From an uncultured Eubacteriales bacterium (lineage in GTDB: Bacteria; Bacillota; Clostridia; Christensenellales; Aristaeellaceae): DNA of 64,000 bases. The stretch spans positions 1 through 64,000 of the forward strand of contig CADAPM010000002.1 of the NCBI GenBank assembly GCA_902789795.1. Reading direction: 5' to 3'. Positions 26,480 to 36,909 of the stretch are shown one piece after another. Under the pieces are notes generated by a model, which was not told the origin of the DNA, searched no databases, and was given only the letters and a program-made list of their open reading frames with translations. Each line of letters begins with the position of its first letter. Position 1 is the first letter of the stretch. Both the position numbers and the translations under genes were made by a program.

Positions 26480-27529
26480 TTATTCCTGCTTCGCGCCGCA
26501 TTCGGGGCAGAACTTCGCGCCCGCCTGCAGCGGTGCACCGCACTTTACGCAGCGCTGGACTTCCTGACGGGCTCCGCACTGGGAGCAGAACTTTGCGCCT
26601 GCCTGCAGCGGTGCGCCGCAGGCGATGCACACCGCGGCGGGAGCCTGAGCGGGCTGCTGAGGAGCGGCCTGAGGCTGCATAGCGCCGTTCATGACCTGGC
26701 TCATCATGGCCGCAGCGCCCATCCCGGCACCGAGGCCCGCAGCGCCATTCTGATTGTTGGCGGCGTCGCGCATGGCGGCAGCAGCCTGGAACTGGGTGTA
26801 CTGGTTCAGGTCACCGACTACGCCCATGGAGGTGCGCTGGTCCATGGCTTTCTGGACTTCTTCAGGCAGGGAGATGTTTTCGATCACAAAGGAGGACAGC
26901 TTCAGGCCCAGCGGTGCGATCTTGGGGGAGAGCACCTGCAGCGCATAAGCGCTCAGCTCGTCATAATTCGCGGCGAGATCCAGCGCGGGGATCTTGCTCT
27001 GGGCGATCGCGTCGGAGAGGCCGGATACGATGGTGCGCTTGATCTGGCCGGTCACATAATCGGTGGTATACAGACCGTTGGTGCCGAAGACCTCTTTCAG
27101 GAACACCTTCGGGTCGCTGACCTGGAAGGAGTAGATGCCGTGGGCCAGCAGGCGGACCATACCGAATTCCGCATCCCGCATCATGACCGGAGCGCTGGTG
27201 CCCCATTTCTGGTCGATGAACTGCTTGGTGTTGATGAAGTAGACTTCAGCCTTGAAGGGGGAGTTGAAGCCATACTTCCAGGATTTGAGCGCGGTGAGGA
27301 TCGGCATGTTCTGGGTCTGGAGCTCATACCGGCCGGGGGTGAACACGTCCGCCAGCTGGCCTTCGTTGACCATCACGGCGACCTGGCTTTCACGCACGGT
27401 CAGCTGCGCGCCCATCATGATTTCCTTACCGCCGCAATCGTAACGGTATACCATTGTCTGCTGATCCGGATCTTTCCATTCGATCACGTCGATCAGTTGT
27501 CCGCGAACCAGGTTAGAAAAAATGCCCAT
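26480..27529 (-). CDS. SPFH-domain protein with C-terminal zinc ribbons (YdjI-like)
   Basis: The 349-residue protein begins with MGIFSNLVRGQLIDVIEW and has an SPFH/band-7 fold to about residue 240, including VAVMVNEGQLADVFTPGRYEL and an amphipathic helix around the DQRTSMGVVGDLNQY segment. An Ala/Gly/Met/Gln-rich linker follows. Two zinc ribbons (CIACGAPLQAGAKFCSQCG and CVKCGAPLQAGAKFCPECG) end the protein. This is the architecture of Bacillus YdjI, linked to membrane stress in known cases. No pspA-like gene is nearby; the partner here is the receiver-like protein encoded 2 nt upstream. Confidence 0.88.
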   Translation of the reverse strand: MGIFSNLVRGQLIDVIEWKDPDQQTMVYRYDCGGKEIMMGAQLTVRESQVAVMVNEGQLADVFTPGRYELQTQNMPILTALKSWKYGFNSPFKAEVYFINTKQFIDQKWGTSAPVMMRDAEFGMVRLLAHGIYSFQVSDPKVFLKEVFGTNGLYTTDYVTGQIKRTIVSGLSDAIAQSKIPALDLAANYDELSAYALQVLSPKIAPLGLKLSSFVIENISLPEEVQKAMDQRTSMGVVGDLNQYTQFQAAAAMRDAANNQNGAAGLGAGMGAAAMMSQVMNGAMQPQAAPQQPAQAPAAVCIACGAPLQAGAKFCSQCGARQEVQRCVKCGAPLQAGAKFCPECGAKQE

Positions 27530-27531
27530 AA

Positions 27532-28323
27532 TCAGTCCTCCTTAGTGTTGTTCATCGCAATATCGGCGATACAAGCGGCAGTCCCCGCTTGATAAACATC
27601 AATATCGAGGTCGAGGTAGGATTTGATCTCGTTGACCGTATGCAGGACGGAGTTGTCCAAGGCATCAGTCAGGCTGTCGCAGTCCTCTGCTGCGCCGGGC
27701 ACCAACAGAAGGCGCGCTTCCACAGGCGAGATAAAGGAGACCGCGCAGTAAGCGACATGATCGATATGGCTGAAGAAATTGCGCTCCAGCGCTTTCTGCA
27801 GCCTCTGCTGACCATGGTGCCAATGGTCGGTCAGGTAAAGATCTCCCTGAGGCATCCCGAGGGAATAGACCCGGCAGGGAAGATTGAGGGGGATATCGCT
27901 CCTCAGCATATCGAACCAGCGGTACAGCTTCTCCGCATCATTCGCTTTGCCGGAAAGAAGGTTGTGGACCATTTCGTACTGGACGATGGCGGAAAGCTCT
28001 TCCAGGGAGTACTGTTCGTCGATATAATCGACATGGAGCCTGTGAAGCAGGTGGCGGACGTCCTTCAGGATCGCGGCCTGCGTTTCGGGATCGCGGGAAA
28101 ACACGAACGCAGGCGTATGGTTCTGTTTCGCTTTCAATTGATCAGAAAGATGCTCAAAATCCTTGTCCGTAAACACGCCGACAGCGTCATAGGTCTTTTG
28201 ACCAATGCATTCTACCGCTGCAGCGACATCCGGAACAAATTGGACTGGATCATAGCCCTGCGTTCTCAGCAGAGCTGGATCAGCCACATCTGACGGTTGA
28301 GCAATGAGCAGCAGACGATACAT
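27532..28323 (-). CDS. Orphan receiver-like protein of unknown function
   Basis: I do not recognise this 263-residue protein as a named family. The first 110 residues (MYRLLLIAQPSDVADPALL, then YDAVGVFTDKDF and TPAFVFSRD) have the alternating strand-helix pattern of a response-regulator receiver. The position of the phosphoacceptor Asp reads as a hydrophobic or Thr residue, so phosphorylation is doubtful. The rest resembles the middle region of YesN/AraC-type regulators, but the protein stops without a helix-turn-helix. It is the first gene of a two-gene transcript with the SPFH protein and probably works with it. Confidence 0.6.
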   Translation of the reverse strand: MYRLLLIAQPSDVADPALLRTQGYDPVQFVPDVAAAVECIGQKTYDAVGVFTDKDFEHLSDQLKAKQNHTPAFVFSRDPETQAAILKDVRHLLHRLHVDYIDEQYSLEELSAIVQYEMVHNLLSGKANDAEKLYRWFDMLRSDIPLNLPCRVYSLGMPQGDLYLTDHWHHGQQRLQKALERNFFSHIDHVAYCAVSFISPVEARLLLVPGAAEDCDSLTDALDNSVLHTVNEIKSYLDLDIDVYQAGTAACIADIAMNNTKED

Positions 28324-28354
28324 TCCAAAACCTCCATCAAAAGATTATGAGCTT

Positions 28355-28383
28355 ATTATACAAGAAATTTTGAAAATTTGCAA
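28355..28383 (-). promoter_or_regulatory. Promoter of the receiver-like/SPFH operon
   Basis: On the minus strand, TTGCAA (28383-28378) and TATAAT (28360-28355) are separated by 17 bp. It lies about 30 bp before the ATG at 28323. Confidence 0.8.
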
Positions 28384-28390
28384 CAGTTTG

Positions 28391-29203
28391 TCATAATTGG
28401 CCGTAATAGTGCGAGATTATTGCTGAAAACCATTTTGTTGGCAGAAGTTTGTGCAGGGTCACAGCCAGTTTCTGGTCGGGCTTTGCGATGAGCAGACGCG
28501 CCGGAAGGTGGCGCTTGCAGAGCGCTTTGGCGATCTTTTTTCCCAGCTCGTCCGGATTGCTGCCGGTGCTTTCGTCATGCTCAATCTGATGCACTGCCCT
28601 GGTATAACGCTGGTGGTACGGGCTTTCCGGGGAGTCCGCTGCACCGTGGCGGCGGTACTGTTTCTGGCCGCTCTGATGGTCTCCCGGGGTCACCAGGCAC
28701 ACCTCGATCCCCTCCGGTTTTGCCTCCATCCTGAGGCATTCCGCATACCCTTCAATGGCGTGCTTGCTGGCGGTGTATCCCCCCTGGAAAGGGATGCCTA
28801 AGAGGCCGTTGATGGAGGAGAACAGAATGATTTTTCCTTGTTTTTTTTCTCTGAAAAGCGGCATGACCTGTCGGATGAGGCGAACGCTCCCTAAAAAGTT
28901 GGTGTCCAGGATGTCATTAAGCTCCTGATCCGTATATTCGGCGGCCGCGTTCTGGTTCAAAAGCCCCTGGGCGCAGATGAGAGCATCGGGTGGTCCAAAC
29001 TTCTCACAGGCCAGGCGCACGAAACGCTCGACAGAAGCCTCTGCCCGCACATCCAGCGCTAGGCGGTACTGACCGTCGGGAGCGCGGCCCTCGCACTCCG
29101 CAAAAGACCGCGCGCCGGCCACGACGGTCATGCCGGCCGCCTGAAGCTGCTGTGCGGTATGCAGGCCCAGCCCACTGGAAGCGCCCGCTATATAGATAAC
29201 CAT
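28391..29203 (-). CDS. SDR-family oxidoreductase
   Basis: The 270-residue protein has the Rossmann motif AGASSGLGLHTA, a Ser (ILFSSINGLLG) and the catalytic YTASKHAIEG motif. The LVTPGDH segment is typical of extended classical SDRs that act on lipids, retinol-like or sterol-like substrates, but the substrate is not determinable. It is the second SDR in the window and is only distantly similar to the one at 2820-3533. It stands alone between two leftward units. AAAGGA lies 7 nt before the ATG. Confidence 0.78.
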   Translation of the reverse strand: MVIYIAGASSGLGLHTAQQLQAAGMTVVAGARSFAECEGRAPDGQYRLALDVRAEASVERFVRLACEKFGPPDALICAQGLLNQNAAAEYTDQELNDILDTNFLGSVRLIRQVMPLFREKKQGKIILFSSINGLLGIPFQGGYTASKHAIEGYAECLRMEAKPEGIEVCLVTPGDHQSGQKQYRRHGAADSPESPYHQRYTRAVHQIEHDESTGSNPDELGKKIAKALCKRHLPARLLIAKPDQKLAVTLHKLLPTKWFSAIISHYYGQL

Positions 29204-29242
29204 ACCAAAGTTCCTTTCTTAGCAATTGTAATCTGTATTGAA

Positions 29243-29297
29243 AAGGCCAGCCCTGCCGAACGTGTGAACTGACACGAATACTGCAGAGACCGGCCTT
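29243..29297 (-). terminator. Imperfect hairpin terminator after aspartokinase
   Basis: AAGGCC/GGCCTT (29243-29248 with 29292-29297) and CTGC/GCAG (29253-29256 with 29283-29286) can form an interrupted stem. On the minus strand it is followed by TTTT. The long loop makes this a moderate call. Confidence 0.5.
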
Positions 29298-29317
29298 CAA
29301 ATGCGTTTCACCTGTGA

Positions 29318-30631
29318 TCAGACGCGGACAAAGGTATCGTAGATCGCTTTAACGGTGGTATCGAAATCGTCCTCATCCACGCCCACGATGATGTTCAGCT
29401 CGCTGGAGCCCTGATCGATGATGCGGATGGAGACACCCTGCGCGGAGATGGCGGTGAACAGCCGGGCGGCGGTGCCGTAATTGCGCACCATGCCCCGGCC
29501 GACGGTGGCGATCAGGGCCAGGTGATCGTGGATGGTCACGCTGTCCGGATGGGTCAGCTCTACGATGCGCTGCACCAGCTGCTCGCGGTGGGGACGCAGC
29601 TCCTTTTCGCTGAGCACAACGCACATGGTGTCGATGCCCGTGGGCAGGTGCTCGAAGTTGAGCCCGCATTCCTCGACTGCCTGGAGCACGCGGCGTCCGA
29701 AGCCGGATTCGGAGTTCATCAGGTCTTTTTCGACCGTGATGATCGAGAAGCCCTTGTGGCCCGCAATGCCGGTGATGACGTGCTCGTTCTCGTGCCGGTC
29801 CGCATTGTGGCGGATCATGGTGCCGGGATGCAGGGGGTCATTGGTATTGCGGATGTTGGTGGGAATGCCCGCTCGGCGCACCGGGAAGATGGCTTCCTCA
29901 TGCAGGACGGAAGCGCCCATATAGCTGAGCTCTCTGAGCTCGCGGTAGGTCATGCTGGAAATGTACTGCGCGTCCGGCACGATCCGGGGGTCGGCCATCC
30001 TGAAGCCGGTCACGTCGGTCCAGTTTTCATAGACGTCGGCGTTGACGGCGCGGGCGACCAGAGCGCCGGTGATATCGCTGCCGCCGCGGGAGAAGGTATG
30101 GATGTTCCCTTCTTCATCGGAGCCGTAGAATCCGGGGATCACGGCATTCGGGAGGGAGGAGAGCGTATCGGCGATCAGGCTGTTGGTCTCTTCTTCCAGC
30201 AGCATCCCGTTTTTGTCAAATCGGATGACCTTGTCGGCGTCCACAAAGGGGAAGCCCAGGTATTCGGAGAGGAGCAGGCCGTTCAGATACTCGCCGCGGC
30301 TCGCCGCGTAATCGCGGGATACGCCGGACATCATCACCGAGGCGATCTTGGTGAACTCCGCTTCAAGAGGCACATCGATCTTCAATTCCTGCGCGATGCG
30401 CTCATAGCGGTAGCGGATGCGCTCCAGGATATGCAGGAAGGGGCTGCCCACCTGCCGGGCCGCGGCGGCCTCATAGAGCAGATCGGTCACCTTTTCGTCC
30501 CCGTCTCCGCGCTTTCCAGGCGCGCTGGGCACCACGAAACGGCGGTTTTTATCCGCCATGACGATGTCTTTGACTTTCCTGAACTGTTCTGCGTCCGCCA
30601 GGGACGATCCGCCGAATTTACATACGAGCAT
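29318..30631 (-). CDS. lysC: Aspartate kinase
   Basis: Phosphorylates aspartate for lysine, threonine and methionine biosynthesis. The 437-residue protein starts with VCKFGGSSLADAEQF and contains GRGGSDITGALVARA and WTDVTGF...ADPRIV. The C-terminal part has two ACT domains (ITVEKDLMNSESGF and IATVGRGM...), which normally bind lysine or threonine for feedback inhibition. The ATG at 30631 is preferred: GGAGA lies 7 nt before it, whereas the ATG at 30637 would be adjacent to that site. It is 18-24 bp downstream of araD, an unusual neighbour. Confidence 0.92.
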   Translation of the reverse strand: MLVCKFGGSSLADAEQFRKVKDIVMADKNRRFVVPSAPGKRGDGDEKVTDLLYEAAAARQVGSPFLHILERIRYRYERIAQELKIDVPLEAEFTKIASVMMSGVSRDYAASRGEYLNGLLLSEYLGFPFVDADKVIRFDKNGMLLEEETNSLIADTLSSLPNAVIPGFYGSDEEGNIHTFSRGGSDITGALVARAVNADVYENWTDVTGFRMADPRIVPDAQYISSMTYRELRELSYMGASVLHEEAIFPVRRAGIPTNIRNTNDPLHPGTMIRHNADRHENEHVITGIAGHKGFSIITVEKDLMNSESGFGRRVLQAVEECGLNFEHLPTGIDTMCVVLSEKELRPHREQLVQRIVELTHPDSVTIHDHLALIATVGRGMVRNYGTAARLFTAISAQGVSIRIIDQGSSELNIIVGVDEDDFDTTVKAIYDTFVRV

Positions 30632-30655
30632 AATCATTCTCCGTTCTTGTTGTGA

Positions 30656-31345
30656 TCAGTTCTGGCCGTAATACGCGTTCTTTCCGTGCTTTCTTAAGAA
30701 GTGCTTGTCCAGTAGCGATCTCTGCATGCTGCGGTGGGTAGGATCCAGCATGATAGCATGCCAGTCCATGAACGCCACTTCTTCCAGGACAACGGCGTTA
30801 TGAACGGCCTCCATCGGGTCCTTGCCCCAGGTGAAGGGACCGTGGGAATACACTAGCACTGCAGGGATCGATACGGGATCTTTATTCAGAAAGGTCTCAA
30901 TGATGACCTTACCGGTCTCTTTTTCATACTCGCCGTTGATCTCGGCATCCGTCATGGGACGTGTGCAGGGGATATCGCCGTAAAAGTAATCTCCCTGCGT
31001 GGTCCCCATGGCGGGAATATCCTGCCCGGCCTGGGCAAAGGTGGTCGCCCAGCGGGAGTGGGTGTGTACGATGCCGCCGCATTCGGGGAAGGCTTTATAG
31101 AGCTCAAGGTGGGTCGGCATATCGCTCGAAGGCTTCAGCTTCCCTTCGACCACATGGCCGTTCAGGTCGACTACCACCATGTCTTCCGGCTGCATGTGCT
31201 CATAGGATACGCCGGAGGGCTTGATCACAAAGAGACCGCTTTCCCGGTCGATCCCGCTGACATTGCCCCAGGTGAAGGTGACGAGCTGATGCGCCGGCAG
31301 GAGGAGATTGGCCTTGCATACAGTTTCTTTCAACGCTTCAAGCAT
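30656..31345 (-). CDS. araD: L-ribulose-5-phosphate 4-epimerase
   Basis: Converts L-ribulose 5-phosphate to D-xylulose 5-phosphate for entry to the pentose phosphate pathway. The 229-residue class II aldolase-like protein has [13 protein letters not shown] at the N-terminus, the zinc-binding [18 protein letters not shown], and [28 protein letters not shown] precedes it; a GTG one codon earlier (31348) is an equally spaced alternative. It is encoded directly after the FGGY kinase, which fits arabinose or related pentose use. Confidence 0.92.
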   Translation of the reverse strand: MLEALKETVCKANLLLPAHQLVTFTWGNVSGIDRESGLFVIKPSGVSYEHMQPEDMVVVDLNGHVVEGKLKPSSDMPTHLELYKAFPECGGIVHTHSRWATTFAQAGQDIPAMGTTQGDYFYGDIPCTRPMTDAEINGEYEKETGKVIIETFLNKDPVSIPAVLVYSHGPFTWGKDPMEAVHNAVVLEEVAFMDWHAIMLDPTHRSMQRSLLDKHFLRKHGKNAYYGQN

Positions 31346-31350
31346 CACAC

Positions 31351-32934
31351 TCAGTCCTCCTTCCAGTTCACTTTTACAGCGGCTTCGTGCACGGGCAGCG
31401 CCTGACGATACAGGCTGAGGAATTGCTCGAACCCGCGGACATCCTTTTCATCCGCCATGATCGTCGTGCTCTTGGCGTCGGCGAAAACGCGGCCGTTCAG
31501 ATATTCGGGCAGTGTTTCATTTTCGTTTTTCCAGAGCATATAAGCGCAGAGCAGCGCCATGCCGTAGGGCCCGCCTTCTCCGGCGGTCTCCATGACGGAA
31601 ACGGGAGCATTGACCGCAGCGCTGAGCAGCTTCTGCCCGACCACAGGGGTCTTGAAGAGCCCGCCGTGCCCATAGAGCCGGTCGATGGGTACCTTTTCCT
31701 GGGCGGTCAGGATGTCCAGACCGATCTTCAGTGTGGCGAGGGAGGAAAGAAGCTGCTCTCTCATGAAGTTGGCCAGGGTCATCCGGGCATTGGGGAGACG
31801 CATCAGGAGCGGGCGGCCTTCCGTGAAGCCGGTGATGCTCTCGCCGGAAAGATAGTTGAATCCGATCAGGCCTCCGCAGTCGGGATCTCCCTCCAGCGCC
31901 TGCTCAAACATGAGCGTATAGAGCTGGTTCTTGTTGATTTTTGAACCGATCTTCTCGGCGAACTCGCCGAACAGATTGATCCAGGCGTTCAGGTCGCTGG
32001 TGCAGTTATTACAGTGCACCATGGCGACCGGCTTTCCGTCGGGGGTGGTGACCATATCAATCTCGCGGTGGATGCCGATAGAGTTCTCCAGTACGATCAT
32101 CGCGAAGTCGGAGGTGCCCGCGGACACATTGCCGGTGCGGGCGGCGACGGAATTGGTGGCGGTCATGCCCGTCCCCGCGTCGCCTTCGGGCGGCGCAAAG
32201 GGCACGCCGGCCTGGAATTCTCCGGAAGGATCCAGCAGCAGAGCGCCGGCCTCGGTGAGGGTGCCTGCACATTCCCCGGCGAGCAGGCACTTGGGCAGGA
32301 TGTCCCTGAGCTTCCAGGGATAGCCTTTTTCCGCAGTCAAGGCGTCAAAGGCATCGATCATGCGCTGGTCATAGTCCAGCGTCTTTTCGTCAATGGGCAG
32401 CATGCCGGAGGCTTCGCCGATGCCGGCCACGAACTGGCCGGTCAGCTTTTCGTGGATGAAGACGGCGAGGGTATTCAGCCGGCTGATGCGCGGCAGATGG
32501 TTTTCTCCATTCAGGATCGCCTGATACAGGTGGGCGATGGACCAGCGCTCCGGGATATTGAAGCGGAAAAGGTCGGTGAGCTTTTGCGCTGCTTCCCCGG
32601 TGATCGTATTTCGCCAGGTGCGGAATTCGGTCAGAGGTTCGCCCTCCGCATCCGTGGGGAGATAGCCGTGCATCATAGCGGAAATGCCCATAGCGCCGGC
32701 GGTCGTCAGGCGGATCCCGTATTTCTGCAGGACATCAGCTTTCAGGCTCGCAAAGCAGGCCTGCATGCCGGTCAGGATATCTTCGAGGGTATAGGTCCAT
32801 ATGCCGTTGATCAGGCGGTTTTCCCATTCATAGCTGCCCGAGGCCAAAGGAGCGTGGTTTTTGTCTACCAGGACAGCCTTTATGCGCGTCGAGCCGAATT
32901 CAAGACCGATCACGGTATCTTTCAGATTGATCAT
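31351..32934 (-). CDS. FGGY-family carbohydrate kinase (ribulokinase/xylulokinase-like)
   Basis: The 527-residue protein has the actin-like ATPase opening [17 protein letters not shown], a central [15 protein letters not shown] region and a C-terminal ATP-binding segment ([24 protein letters not shown]). These are FGGY-kinase features. Pairing with araD suggests L-ribulose or a related ketopentose as substrate, but the sequence alone does not separate ribulokinase from xylulokinase. No isomerase or transporter gene is adjacent, so the rest of the pathway must lie elsewhere. It is the first gene of the kinase-araD-lysC group, with a promoter at 32976-33004. Confidence 0.85.
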   Translation of the reverse strand: MINLKDTVIGLEFGSTRIKAVLVDKNHAPLASGSYEWENRLINGIWTYTLEDILTGMQACFASLKADVLQKYGIRLTTAGAMGISAMMHGYLPTDAEGEPLTEFRTWRNTITGEAAQKLTDLFRFNIPERWSIAHLYQAILNGENHLPRISRLNTLAVFIHEKLTGQFVAGIGEASGMLPIDEKTLDYDQRMIDAFDALTAEKGYPWKLRDILPKCLLAGECAGTLTEAGALLLDPSGEFQAGVPFAPPEGDAGTGMTATNSVAARTGNVSAGTSDFAMIVLENSIGIHREIDMVTTPDGKPVAMVHCNNCTSDLNAWINLFGEFAEKIGSKINKNQLYTLMFEQALEGDPDCGGLIGFNYLSGESITGFTEGRPLLMRLPNARMTLANFMREQLLSSLATLKIGLDILTAQEKVPIDRLYGHGGLFKTPVVGQKLLSAAVNAPVSVMETAGEGGPYGMALLCAYMLWKNENETLPEYLNGRVFADAKSTTIMADEKDVRGFEQFLSLYRQALPVHEAAVKVNWKED

Positions 32935-32975
32935 GGCAGTCTCCTTTCAAACATCTTTCGTAAGCAGCTGAAATC

Positions 32976-33004
32976 ATTTTAACATTATGAGAAAGAAAAT
33001 GCAA
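32976..33004 (-). promoter_or_regulatory. Promoter of the FGGY kinase-araD-lysC group
   Basis: On the minus strand, TTGCAT (33004-32999) and TAAAAT (32981-32976) are separated by 17 bp, about 40 bp before the start codon at 32934. GAAAGGAG precedes that start. Confidence 0.7.
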
Positions 33005-33079
33005 TCTCCCGCAGGGCAAAAACATGAAACAAATCATCCGGCCGTGTTCAATGCCTTGCTACTATAGTATAACCCTCAA

Positions 33080-33113
33080 AAAGGTTGACAAATATAGTGA
33101 AAACCTTTATGAT
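33080..33113 (+). promoter_or_regulatory. guaB promoter with an overlapping inverted repeat
   Basis: TTGACA (33085-33090) and TATGAT (33108-33113) are separated by 17 bp. A 7-bp inverted repeat, AAAGGTT (33080-33086) and AACCTTT (33102-33108), spans the spacer and touches both boxes, so it could be an operator. The 5' leader is only about 26 nt, too short for a purine riboswitch. Confidence 0.75.
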
Positions 33114-33145
33114 TAGCAGCAACTATCATGTAGGGAGGCGGCTTA

Positions 33146-34651
33146 ATGGCGTATTATTACAATGAACCGTGCCATACTTTCAGTGAGTACCTTCTGATCC
33201 CTGGTTACACAGGGCCCGAATGTGTGCCGCAGAACGTCAGCCTGAAGACCGCGCTGACGAAATACAGAAAAGGAGAAGAAGAGCCTGCGATCACGCTCAA
33301 CATTCCGCTGGTCAGCGCGATCATGCAGTCCGTCTCCGACGACCGTCTCGCGATCGCCCTGGCGAAGGAAGGTGGTATCTCTTTCGTTTACGGAGCGCAG
33401 TCCATGGAGGATGAAGCCGCAATGGTCGCGAGGGTCAAGGGCTATAAGGCCGGCTTCGTGCCTTCGGCATCAAACCTGACCCCGGATAAGACCCTGCAGG
33501 ACGTGCTGGATCTGAAGGCGAAGAACGGCTTCTCCACCATCGCCGTCACGGACGACGGCACCGCGAACGGCCACCTGCTGGGCATCGTCACTTCCCGTGA
33601 CTACCGTGTGTCGCGCATGGACGTGAACACCAAGATCACCGAATTCATGACCCCCATCGACAAGATGGTGACTGCTCCCGCCGATACGTCCCTCAAAAGC
33701 GCGAACGACATCATCTGGGAGCACAAGCTGAACTCCCTGCCGATCATCGACGACGACGGACGGCTTTTGTATTTCGTCTTCAGGAAAGACTATGCCTCGC
33801 ACAAGGAAAACCCCCTCGAGCTCCTGGACAGCAAAAAGCGCTTCCTGGTGGGTGCCGGCATCAACACCCGCGATTATGAACAGCGTATCCCTGCTCTGCT
33901 GGAGGCAGGCGCGGACGTGCTGTGCATCGACTCTTCCGAAGGCTATACCGTCTGGCAGAAGAACGTGCTGGACTGGGTGCGCGAGCGCTACGGGGAGACC
34001 GTCAAGATCGGCGCCGGAAACGTGGTGGACCGCGACGGTTTCCTGTTCCTGGCGAAAGCCGGGGCGGACTTCGTCAAGGTCGGCATCGGCGGCGGCTCCA
34101 TCTGCATCACCCGCGAGACCAAGGGTATCGGCCGCGGCCAGGCGACAGCGCTGATCGAAGTGGCGAAGGCTCGCGACGAGTACTTTGAGCAGACGGGCAT
34201 CTATGTGCCGATCTGCTCCGACGGCGGCATCGTGTACGACCACCATATGACCATGGCCTTGGCCATGGGCGCCGATTTCCTGATGATGGGCCGGTACTTC
34301 GCGAGATTTGACGAGAGCCCGGGAAACCGCGTCATGGTCAACGGCGTTTACATGAAGGAGTATTGGGGCGAAGGATCCAACCGCGCCCGCAACTGGCAGC
34401 GCTATGACCTGGGCGGCGCCAGCAAGCTGAGCTTTGAAGAGGGCGTGGATAGCTATGTGGTCTATGCGGGCGCTCTGCACGACAACGTGGAGATCAGCCT
34501 TTACAAGGTGAAATCGACCATGTGCAACTGCGGCGTGACGGACCTCGAATCTCTCCGCCGGGACGCGAAGATCACCCTGGTTTCCGCCACCTCGCTGGTG
34601 GAAGGCGGTTACCATGATGTCACGCTTCGCTCGACCCAGCAAATGAAGTAA
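33146..34651 (+). CDS. guaB: IMP dehydrogenase (clostridial variant)
   Basis: Oxidises IMP to XMP, the committed step to GMP. The 501-residue protein has an N-terminal barrel part ([21 protein letters not shown]), two CBS domains (about residues 100-230) and the catalytic loop SICITRE with Cys320. The loop reads [11 protein letters not shown] instead of the common GVGPGSICTTR, and the usual C-terminal region is replaced by NWQRYDLGG...CNCG segments. This form is, from memory, found in several clostridia. It has its own promoter and a GGGAGG ribosome site. Confidence 0.9.
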   Translation: MAYYYNEPCHTFSEYLLIPGYTGPECVPQNVSLKTALTKYRKGEEEPAITLNIPLVSAIMQSVSDDRLAIALAKEGGISFVYGAQSMEDEAAMVARVKGYKAGFVPSASNLTPDKTLQDVLDLKAKNGFSTIAVTDDGTANGHLLGIVTSRDYRVSRMDVNTKITEFMTPIDKMVTAPADTSLKSANDIIWEHKLNSLPIIDDDGRLLYFVFRKDYASHKENPLELLDSKKRFLVGAGINTRDYEQRIPALLEAGADVLCIDSSEGYTVWQKNVLDWVRERYGETVKIGAGNVVDRDGFLFLAKAGADFVKVGIGGGSICITRETKGIGRGQATALIEVAKARDEYFEQTGIYVPICSDGGIVYDHHMTMALAMGADFLMMGRYFARFDESPGNRVMVNGVYMKEYWGEGSNRARNWQRYDLGGASKLSFEEGVDSYVVYAGALHDNVEISLYKVKSTMCNCGVTDLESLRRDAKITLVSATSLVEGGYHDVTLRSTQQMK

Positions 34652-34681
34652 CCCATTTATTGCTTGGAGGCTAAGTCGATC

Positions 34682-34894
34682 ATGACGGAAGACGGCGTGT
34701 ATCTGGGGGACGTGGTTCGGACCCGCAAACCCCACCCCTGCGGCGGGGATACCTGGACGGTCATACGCACCGGCGCGGATATCAAGCTGCGCTGTCTGAC
34801 CTGCGGCCGCATCGTCATGCTGGACCGCGTCGCCTTCCTGAAGCGGCGCAAAGCGACCCTGTCCAGGACTGAGCAGCCTGAGAATAACGAATAG
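34682..34894 (+). CDS. DUF951-family small zinc-ribbon-like protein
   Basis: A 70-residue protein that reads [28 protein letters not shown] in two parts and [14 protein letters not shown]. The C-G and C-x-x-C residues could bind a metal. This pattern matches the DUF951 family, common in Firmicutes and without a known function. The ATG at 34682 has GGAGG at 34666-34670; an in-frame TTG at 34664 would overlap that site. It lies between guaB and lepB and is probably on the guaB transcript. Confidence 0.85.
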   Translation: MTEDGVYLGDVVRTRKPHPCGGDTWTVIRTGADIKLRCLTCGRIVMLDRVAFLKRRKATLSRTEQPENNE

Positions 34895-34916
34895 TATGTG
34901 AAGGGAGCAGATCCTT

Positions 34917-35591
34917 ATGAGTGAAGAACAGAAACCACAGTCTCCGGAGGCCGAACAGCTGACCGGCTTCAAAGCGTTTTGGAACAAGCCCTTGAAAATG
35001 AGCGACAAGGAGATCGAAAAGCTCAAAAAGAAGGGGAAGGAGATCAAGCAAAAGACGGTGGGGAGCGAGATTATCAGCTGGATCCTGACCATCGCAACCG
35101 CGGTCGTGCTGGCGCTGGTGATCAGGACGTTCCTGTTCGAGATCTACGGCGTGGACGGCCGCAGCATGACCAATACCCTGCAGAACCATGAAAAGCTGTT
35201 CTGCACAAAGCTGGATTACCTGACCGGCGAGCCCGAGCGCGGCGATGTGGTCATCTGCCACTATCCCGGCCGGGGCAACCAGGCCTTCGTCAAGCGGCTC
35301 GTCGGCATGCCCGGAGATACCGTGGAGATGAAAGATCGTCACCTCTATGTGAACGGCGTACAGATCGCGGACCCGGTGAACATGGGGACAGCGCCTAACT
35401 ACAGCATGGATAAGTTTACCCTGGACGAAGACGAATATTTCGTCCTGGGCGATAACCGCGGCAACTCCAACGACAGCCATTCCATCGGACCGATCCCGCG
35501 CAGCATGATCATCGCCCATGTGCGCACCGTGATCTGGCCGTTCAACTCGATCCGCGAAGTGGCGAATGAGAATAACCCGGTCGCGGAATAA
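34917..35591 (+). CDS. lepB: Signal peptidase I
   Basis: Membrane-bound serine protease that removes signal peptides from exported proteins. The 224-residue protein has a charged cytosolic N-terminus of about 55 residues, one transmembrane helix (IISWILTIATAVVLALVI), the catalytic Ser motif VDGRSMTNTLQ, the Lys motif AFVKRLVGMPGD and the box E GDNRGNSNDSHSIGP. The window encodes several exported proteins that would be its clients. GAAGGGAG precedes the ATG by 10 nt. It is followed closely by obgE. Confidence 0.93.
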   Translation: MSEEQKPQSPEAEQLTGFKAFWNKPLKMSDKEIEKLKKKGKEIKQKTVGSEIISWILTIATAVVLALVIRTFLFEIYGVDGRSMTNTLQNHEKLFCTKLDYLTGEPERGDVVICHYPGRGNQAFVKRLVGMPGDTVEMKDRHLYVNGVQIADPVNMGTAPNYSMDKFTLDEDEYFVLGDNRGNSNDSHSIGPIPRSMIIAHVRTVIWPFNSIREVANENNPVAE

Positions 35592-35605
35592 GAACCAAGA
35601 AGTAA

Positions 35606-36895
<1,290 letters not shown>

Positions 36896-36909
36896 TCGGA
36901 GGAAAGAAC

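Noticed and set aside
33000-33145. Possible purine riboswitch before guaB
   Set aside because: The promoter leaves only about 26 nt of leader, too short for a riboswitch.
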